The notes beneath the pieces are model-generated. The model worked only from the letters and a program-made list of their open reading frames with translations, was not told the origin of the DNA and searched no databases. A stretch of DNA of 11,977 bases, taken from the NCBI GenBank assembly GCA_012964845.1, contig DTTG01000057.1, positions 1-11,977 on the forward strand, given 5' to 3'. This DNA is from Fidelibacterota bacterium (GTDB lineage Bacteria; Fidelibacterota; Marinisomatia; SCGC-AAA003-L08; D37C17). Numbering within the stretch: position 1 is the stretch's first letter; each line of letters starts with the position of its first letter. The position numbers and the translations under genes were made by a program. Positions 7,732-11,977 of this stretch are shown piece after piece.

Positions 7732-8115
7732 TTGGCTGGACCAAAAAAGAAAAAGAAAAAAATAAAAGTAGATCCAGAGGGTATAGGATTTGTTAAAGCA
7801 TCCTTTAATAATACTATTGTAACTCTCACAGATAAATTTGGAAATGCAATTTCATGGTGCAGTTCTGGAGCTCTTGGATTTAAAGGGTCTCGGAAAAGTA
7901 CCCCATTCGCTGCAACTGAAGCAGCTAAAAAAGCAGCTGAAGATGCAATGGCTCTGGGATTATCCACGATTGAAGTGCGTGTAAAAGGACCTGGAGGAGG
8001 AAGAGAAGCGGCTGTCCGGGCATTGAGAGCTGCAGGATTAAATATAACTGCTATTATGGATGTTACTCCAATTCCTCATAATGGATGCAGACCATCTAAA
8101 AAGAGAAGAGTTTAA
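7732..8115 (+). CDS. rpsK: 30S ribosomal protein S11
   Basis: S11 lines the 30S platform near the mRNA exit and E-site. The 127-residue product has a lysine-rich start (six Lys at 5-10), then [18 protein letters not shown], the [12 protein letters not shown] segment (50-61), [20 protein letters not shown] (84-103) and the C-terminus [16 protein letters not shown]. The Cys in HNGCRP resembles Bacteroidetes/FCB versions, where many other bacteria have Val. The start is TTG at 7732 with a GGGGAGA-like site upstream, starting at the rpsM stop. It follows rpsM by 13 bases. Confidence 0.98.
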   Translation: MAGPKKKKKKIKVDPEGIGFVKASFNNTIVTLTDKFGNAISWCSSGALGFKGSRKSTPFAATEAAKKAAEDAMALGLSTIEVRVKGPGGGREAAVRALRAAGLNITAIMDVTPIPHNGCRPSKKRRV

Positions 8116-8129
8116 CCTAAAGGAATCGC

Positions 8130-8741
8130 ATGGCAAGATATACAGGACCAAGAGCACGATTATGTAGAAGACTGGAATTTCCCGTTTTTGAATCACCTAA
8201 ATTTGGGAATATCAGAAAAAATTATCCCCCTGGACAACAGGGACAAAGCAGACGTAGGAAACTTTCCAACTATGGTATTCAGTTAAGAGAAAAACAACGG
8301 ATCAAATATTTGTATGGAGTTTTAGAAAAACAATTTCGAAATTATTTCAAGAAGGCGGTATCAAGAAAAGGGCCAACCGGTCATAATCTTTTAATTATGT
8401 TAGAATCAAGATTAGATAATACCGTATATAGACTAGCACTTGCATCAACCCGTTCAAGTGCCAGACAGTTAGTAAATCATGGACATTTTTTGGTAAATAA
8501 TCATAAAGTAAATATTCCATCATATCAATTATCCCCTGGAGATATTATTCAGGTAAGGGATAAAAGTAAAAAAATGGAACTTTTTCAGGAATCCATGCGG
8601 TCAGTACAAGGTGATAATCCGAGACCCTGGCTCACCCTTGATAAGGCAAAATTGATGGGGATATTTGATAATGTACCAGAAAGGGATGAAATCGAGGAAC
8701 CCGTAGAAGAACAGTTAGTAGTAGAACTTTACTCCAAATAA
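8130..8741 (+). CDS. rpsD: 30S ribosomal protein S4 (zinc-free form)
   Basis: S4 is a primary 16S rRNA-binding protein that starts assembly of the 5' domain and helps hold decoding accuracy; in E. coli it represses the alpha operon. The 203-residue product has MARYTGPRARLCRRLE at the start, PPGQQGQSRRRKLSNYGIQL near 33-52, REKQRIKYLYGVLEKQFRNY, and an S4-type RNA-binding domain at about 93-155 (LESRLDNTVYRLALASTRSS then ARQLVNHGHFLVN). It ends VELYSK, as is usual. Only one Cys (residue 12) remains in the N-terminus, so the zinc-binding cysteine cluster of the C+ form is absent. AAGGA at 8120-8124 is 5 bases before the ATG. No S4 pseudoknot target is evident before rpsM. Confidence 0.98.
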   Translation: MARYTGPRARLCRRLEFPVFESPKFGNIRKNYPPGQQGQSRRRKLSNYGIQLREKQRIKYLYGVLEKQFRNYFKKAVSRKGPTGHNLLIMLESRLDNTVYRLALASTRSSARQLVNHGHFLVNNHKVNIPSYQLSPGDIIQVRDKSKKMELFQESMRSVQGDNPRPWLTLDKAKLMGIFDNVPERDEIEEPVEEQLVVELYSK

Positions 8742-8755
8742 AAAAAGGTAATAAA

Positions 8756-9727
8756 ATGGCAAGTAATAAATATTTTCAAGAGTTAGAAATAGAAGTTATT
8801 GATGAATCAGATAATTACGCAAAAGTAATAGCAGAGCCTTTTGACAGAGGATATGGTGTTACTATTGGTAATACATTGAGACGTTCACTTCTTACTTCTA
8901 TTCCCGGTGGGGCAATAACATCCATTAAAATTGATGGGGTATCCCATGAATTCACTTCAATTAAAGGGGTTTTGGAAGATATTGCAGACATAATTTTAAA
9001 CTTAAAAGAAGTAAGGTTTAAAGTGGTTGATGAAGGACCAGAACTTATTTTAGTCGAATTACATGGTCCCTGCAAATTTACTGGTGCAGATATTGGTAAT
9101 TTAACCAAGATGTTCGATGTGTTAAACCCAAAACATCATATTGCAACTATTACTGAAGAAAAAACTATCATATTTGAAATTCGTATTTCTCGTGGGAAAG
9201 GATATTCTTCAGCAGTTAGAAATAAACGGCAGGATGATACGATTGGTACAATCCCAATTGATTCTATTTTTAATCCTATTACAAGTGTTTCGTGGGATGT
9301 TCAACCCATTGCAACTTCCACAGAAGATCATGAAAGATTAACAATGGAAATTAGATCTGATGGATCTACAACTCCAAAAGATGCTATTAACCATGCTGCC
9401 GATATTACGAGACAGCAATTAGCCTACTTTATGTTTAATGATTCTTCTGCAATTAGAGCTGTTAATGAAGAAGAAATTAACGAAGCACTTGAGATAAAAG
9501 GCATTTTAACAAAATCAATTGATGAAATGGAACTCTCTGTAAGAAGTCATAATTGTTTACAAGCCGCTGGAATAAGAACCATTAGTGAACTTGTTGATAA
9601 AGAAGAAAGTGAAATGTTGAAGTTTAAAAATTTCGGCCGTAAATCATTAACTGAACTTCAGGAAAAATTAGGTGAGTTGGAACTTCATTTTGGTATGGAT
9701 GTAAAACAATATTTAGAAACGGAATAA
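8756..9727 (+). CDS. rpoA: DNA-directed RNA polymerase subunit alpha
   Basis: Alpha dimerises to scaffold the RNA polymerase core, and its C-terminal domain touches promoter DNA and activators. The 323 residues contain the N-terminal domain (about 1-233) with TIGNTLRRSLLTSIPG (36-51) and GVLEDIADIILNLK (71-84), a linker near 234-248, and a C-terminal domain (about 249-323). In that domain, ELSVRSHNCLQAAGI (259-273) contains Arg263 and Asn266, the equivalents of the DNA-binding Arg265 and Asn268 of E. coli, and KNFGRKSLTELQEKL (291-305) follows, with Lys296 matching Lys298. Both domains look intact. AAGG at 8745-8748 lies 7 bases from the ATG. It stands between rpsD and rplQ as usual. Confidence 0.98.
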   Translation: MASNKYFQELEIEVIDESDNYAKVIAEPFDRGYGVTIGNTLRRSLLTSIPGGAITSIKIDGVSHEFTSIKGVLEDIADIILNLKEVRFKVVDEGPELILVELHGPCKFTGADIGNLTKMFDVLNPKHHIATITEEKTIIFEIRISRGKGYSSAVRNKRQDDTIGTIPIDSIFNPITSVSWDVQPIATSTEDHERLTMEIRSDGSTTPKDAINHAADITRQQLAYFMFNDSSAIRAVNEEEINEALEIKGILTKSIDEMELSVRSHNCLQAAGIRTISELVDKEESEMLKFKNFGRKSLTELQEKLGELELHFGMDVKQYLETE

Positions 9728-9736
9728 TTCAATACA

Positions 9737-10168
9737 ATGAGGCATCAGAAAAAAGGAAGAAAACTTAACCGGACAGCTAGTCACCGGAAAGCATTGTTTA
9801 GTAACCTTGCGGCATCTTTGGTTATCCATAAAAAAATAAGAACTACAGATGCAAAGGGAAAAGAACTTAGGAGTTATATTGAGCGGTTGGTAACTTACGC
9901 TAAAAGGGGCGATGTGCATGGTCGGCGATTAATCCAAAAAAGAATTACCGGCAAAAGAGGAAAAGAAATTGCAAATATCCTTATTCATGAAATAGCTCCA
10001 GCCTATGCTGATAGGCAGGGAGGTTATACCCGCCTTATAAAGTTGAATAATCGAAAAAATGATAATGCACCGGTTTCTCTCATTGAATTTATTGATATTG
10101 CTCCAGATGTAACGGAAATTAGTGATAATGAAGTTGTAGAGGAAAAAAAGGGAGATACTAAGGAATAA
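9737..10168 (+). CDS. rplQ: 50S ribosomal protein L17
   Basis: L17 is a 50S protein near the tunnel exit. The 143-residue product has the family core: MRHQKKGRKLNRTASHRKAL (1-20), FSNLAASLVIHKKIRTTDAK (21-40), ELRSYIERLVTYAKRGD (43-59), then IAPAYADRQGGYTRLIKLNN. After the conserved SLIEFIDI (114-121) comes a charged tail of about 20 residues (positions 122-143, rich in Asp, Glu and Lys) that is absent from the shortest family members (about 116-127 residues). The ATG at 9737 follows rpoA by 9 bases and has no clear Shine-Dalgarno. This is the last ribosomal gene of the cluster; a strong terminator stands 53 bases downstream of its stop. Confidence 0.97.
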   Translation: MRHQKKGRKLNRTASHRKALFSNLAASLVIHKKIRTTDAKGKELRSYIERLVTYAKRGDVHGRRLIQKRITGKRGKEIANILIHEIAPAYADRQGGYTRLIKLNNRKNDNAPVSLIEFIDIAPDVTEISDNEVVEEKKGDTKE

Positions 10169-10196
10169 TATCAAAAGTTAGGCAGTATAAATTATT

Positions 10197-11387
10197 TTGA
10201 ATCAAATAACTCGTATTATGAACAGGGCAATTAAATATTCTGCCCTGTTTTTTTTCCTCCTTCAATTTTCCTTCGCCCAATTATCAGATTTGGATACACG
10301 TTGTCTGTGGATTGTCAGAGAAAGTATGTACAATGAAAAAATGATAAATTCGGCATTGGTTTATGCCTACCAGTCTGGATATAACATTGTTTTTATTCAG
10401 GTACGGGGGCGTGGTTATGCATTTTATAATTCTGACATTGTTCCAAAACATCCCAAAATAGCAACTGAATTTGATCCCCTGGATTACGCGGTGACACTGG
10501 GACATGCATTGGGCATCGAGGTTCATGCCTGGATGAATTCATATATTTTATGGTCATCAAAGACACCTCCTGAAAATCCCGAACATTTATATCATACTCA
10601 AAAAGGCTGGACAGAAGCAAATATCCATGGTAAAATGGATTCGCAAATTAAACTTTCTGAACCACAATCACCTCAATGGGAAGGAGTATATCTATCGCCG
10701 ACTCACCCTGAGGTTAATCCATACCTGTTGTCTGTTTATTCCGAAATCATAAATTCATATAATATCGACGGCATCCACCTGGATTACATTCGGTTTCAGG
10801 ATGAGGTGTATGGATATAATAAAAGTGGTATGGCTGTATTTGAAAATATTTATGATATAAACCCAAGAGATATTGTTCGGGGAATTATTTCTCCACGTTT
10901 TGGTTGGAGTCAGGAATTTGTAGATTCAATGTATGTGGCTTGGGATAAATTTAGAAGAGATGCAGTTACTGAATTAGTGAGAAATATATATCATGAAGTC
11001 CACAAACCAGGTCATAATATCAAATTAAGCGCTGCCGTAAAGCCAAATATTATCGATGCAAAATACCGATGGTATCAGGAATGGGATAAGTGGGTTCAGA
11101 AAGGGATAATTGACTTTGTAGTTCCAATGAACTACTTTAAAGAAATTCGTGATTTTAATAATTCAGTTCAAATTATGAAATCCAATTTAGCTCAGGATGA
11201 ATTAGAAATGGTAGTTATTGGTGTTTCTACATATAATCAAGATGCTCAATCCGCTGCGGATAAAATTTTATTGGCAAGATTAAATGGGTTTAAGGGAGTG
11301 AGTATCTTTTCATGGGATTCACATAAAAATAATCTAGACTGGTTTCAGCCCATTAATGATGCCTTGGGACATCCCACATTTGATTAA
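10197..11387 (+). CDS. Secreted glycosyl-hydrolase-like (GHL10) protein
   Basis: This is a predicted exported TIM-barrel protein of the GHL10 type (family 10 glycosylhydrolase-like, as in YngK); substrate unknown. Counted from the TTG at 10197 it has 396 residues. Supporting motifs are FIQVRGRGYAFY (66-77), GIEVHAWMN (106-114), LSPTHPEVNPYLL (166-178), IDGIHLDYIRF (190-200, with a candidate catalytic Asp196), KLSAAVKPN (276-284) and VVPMNYF (308-314). The start is uncertain. ATG at 10218 (codon 8) gives a clean signal peptide: MNRAIK, hydrophobic core SALFFFLLQFSF, then SFA-Q as a signal peptidase I site. Neither start has a good Shine-Dalgarno (AGG at 10180-10182 is 14 bases before the TTG). 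A lipoprotein Cys is absent. The terminator at 10221-10255 lies inside the signal-peptide codons. Next downstream is urocanate hydratase, with no obvious functional link. Confidence 0.85.
   Translation: MNQITRIMNRAIKYSALFFFLLQFSFAQLSDLDTRCLWIVRESMYNEKMINSALVYAYQSGYNIVFIQVRGRGYAFYNSDIVPKHPKIATEFDPLDYAVTLGHALGIEVHAWMNSYILWSSKTPPENPEHLYHTQKGWTEANIHGKMDSQIKLSEPQSPQWEGVYLSPTHPEVNPYLLSVYSEIINSYNIDGIHLDYIRFQDEVYGYNKSGMAVFENIYDINPRDIVRGIISPRFGWSQEFVDSMYVAWDKFRRDAVTELVRNIYHEVHKPGHNIKLSAAVKPNIIDAKYRWYQEWDKWVQKGIIDFVVPMNYFKEIRDFNNSVQIMKSNLAQDELEMVVIGVSTYNQDAQSAADKILLARLNGFKGVSIFSWDSHKNNLDWFQPINDALGHPTFD
10221..10255 (+). terminator. Intrinsic terminator after rplQ
   Basis: A perfect 9-bp inverted repeat (AACAGGGCA at 10221-10229 and TGCCCTGTT at 10241-10249, five G-C pairs) with an 11-base loop is followed by an uninterrupted run of eight T (10248-10255, the first two of which pair in the stem). 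This is a textbook factor-independent terminator and is the only one in the window. Its place 53 bases after rplQ is where the ribosomal cluster should end. It lies wholly inside the start of the next reading frame, where the T run encodes Phe-Phe-Phe of a signal peptide. Activity is inferred from structure only. Confidence 0.8.
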
Positions 11388-11409
11388 TAAAATTATGGAA
11401 AATTAAATT

Positions 11410-11977
11410 ATGGCTAAAGCCAGATTAGTTAAAGCACCTACAGGGACAACTTTGAGTTGTAAAGGTTGGCATCAGGAAGCTGCTTATAGGATGATTCAAA
11501 ATAATTTAGATCCGGACAATGCTGAAAATCCCGATGAACTTATTGTCTATGGAGGCTTAGGAAAAGCTGCTAGGAATTGGGAAGCGTTTGACGCAATTCT
11601 GGAAAGTTTGAAAAAATTGGAAAATGATGAGACACTACTCATCCAGTCTGGGAAACCTGTTGCAGTATTCAAAACCCATACCCATTCGCCACGGGTACTC
11701 ATTTCAAATTCTATGTTAGTTCCCAATTGGGCAAATTGGGAACACTTTCGGGAATTGGACAAAAAAGGGTTGATGATGTATGGCCAAATGACTGCCGGGA
11801 GTTGGATCTATATCGGTACCCAGGGAATTTTACAAGGTACCTACGAAACCCTGGCGGAGCTGGGAAAGCAAAAATTTGGTGGTACCTTAAAAGGAACACT
11901 TACTCTTACAGGTGGACTTGGTGGAATGGGTGGTGCCCAACCATTGGCTGTAACAATGAATGAAGGGGTGAATATTA
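11410..11977 (+). CDS. hutU: Urocanate hydratase, N-terminal part (runs off window)
   Basis: Urocanase converts urocanate to 4-imidazolone-5-propionate, the second step of histidine breakdown, using NAD+ as a tightly bound electrophile in the cytosol. Only the first 189 codons are visible; the frame is open to the window end and the family is usually about 550 residues. The match is clear throughout: [20 protein letters not shown] (9-28), [19 protein letters not shown] (31-49), [26 protein letters not shown] (78-90), [35 protein letters not shown] (120-139) and the glycine-rich NAD-binding [13 protein letters not shown] (168-180). The start is ATG at 11410; an in-frame ATG at 11395 is followed by a TAA after two codons and is excluded. 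It begins 22 bases after the GHL10 gene with no terminator between, so co-transcription is possible. hutH and the other hut genes are not in view. Confidence 0.96.
   Translation, partial: MAKARLVKAPTGTTLSCKGWHQEAAYRMIQNNLDPDNAENPDELIVYGGLGKAARNWEAFDAILESLKKLENDETLLIQSGKPVAVFKTHTHSPRVLISNSMLVPNWANWEHFRELDKKGLMMYGQMTAGSWIYIGTQGILQGTYETLAELGKQKFGGTLKGTLTLTGGLGGMGGAQPLAVTMNEGVNI

Noticed and set aside
10186..10192. TATAAAT as a -10 promoter element for the GHL10 gene
   Set aside because: No matching -35 element at normal spacing and such AT-rich matches are frequent by chance here; kept only as a possibility in the findings.
11395..11406. ATG GAA AAT TAA mini-ORF just upstream of hutU
   Set aside because: Three codons, in the hutU frame and ended by TAA; no sign of function, and it excludes an upstream hutU start.

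Overview
The window is a contiguous bacterial S10/spc/alpha ribosomal-protein gene cluster, all on the + strand, followed by two non-ribosomal genes at its 3' end. The DNA is AT-rich and coding is very dense. The order secY-map-infA-rpmJ (map present, no adk), the S11 C-terminus reading [12 protein letters not shown], zinc-ribbon S14 and zinc-type L36 together suggest a member of the Fibrobacteres-Chlorobi-Bacteroidetes (FCB) group. Shine-Dalgarno-like GGAG/AGGAG sites precede several genes, which argues against core Bacteroidota and is compatible with a Marinimicrobia (SAR406)-like lineage. This placement is an inference from gene order and protein signatures, not a phylogeny.

Layout: (1) 12-2783, 50S/30S proteins L16, L29, S17, L14, L24, L5, S14, S8. 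(2) 2802-4878, L6, L18, S5, L30, L15. (3) 4875-7329, the secretion and initiation block: SecY translocon channel, type I methionine aminopeptidase, IF-1 and L36. (4) 7341-10168, the alpha-operon block: S13, S11, S4, RNA polymerase alpha subunit and L17. (5) 10197-11387, a predicted secreted glycosyl-hydrolase-like (GHL10/family 10) protein. (6) 11410 to the window end, the N-terminal third of urocanate hydratase (histidine degradation). There is no gene-free stretch longer than about 30 bp. Several genes overlap by 1-4 bases, so the 22 housekeeping genes look like one translationally coupled transcription unit.

Functionally, regions 1-4 make ribosomal subunits, the membrane channel for exported proteins, the enzyme that removes the first methionine, an initiation factor and the alpha subunit of RNA polymerase. 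This is the standard growth-rate-linked set. The clearest non-routine structure is a strong intrinsic terminator (perfect 9-bp stem plus 8 T) at 10221-10255. It lies downstream of rplQ but entirely inside the signal-peptide coding region of the following GHL10 gene, so one sequence appears to serve both as the operon terminator and as codons for the hydrophobic core of a signal peptide. Also notable is the number of non-ATG starts: six ribosomal-protein genes begin with TTG and map begins with GTG. I see no novel defence, mobile or RNA system; most of the window is ordinary core genome.
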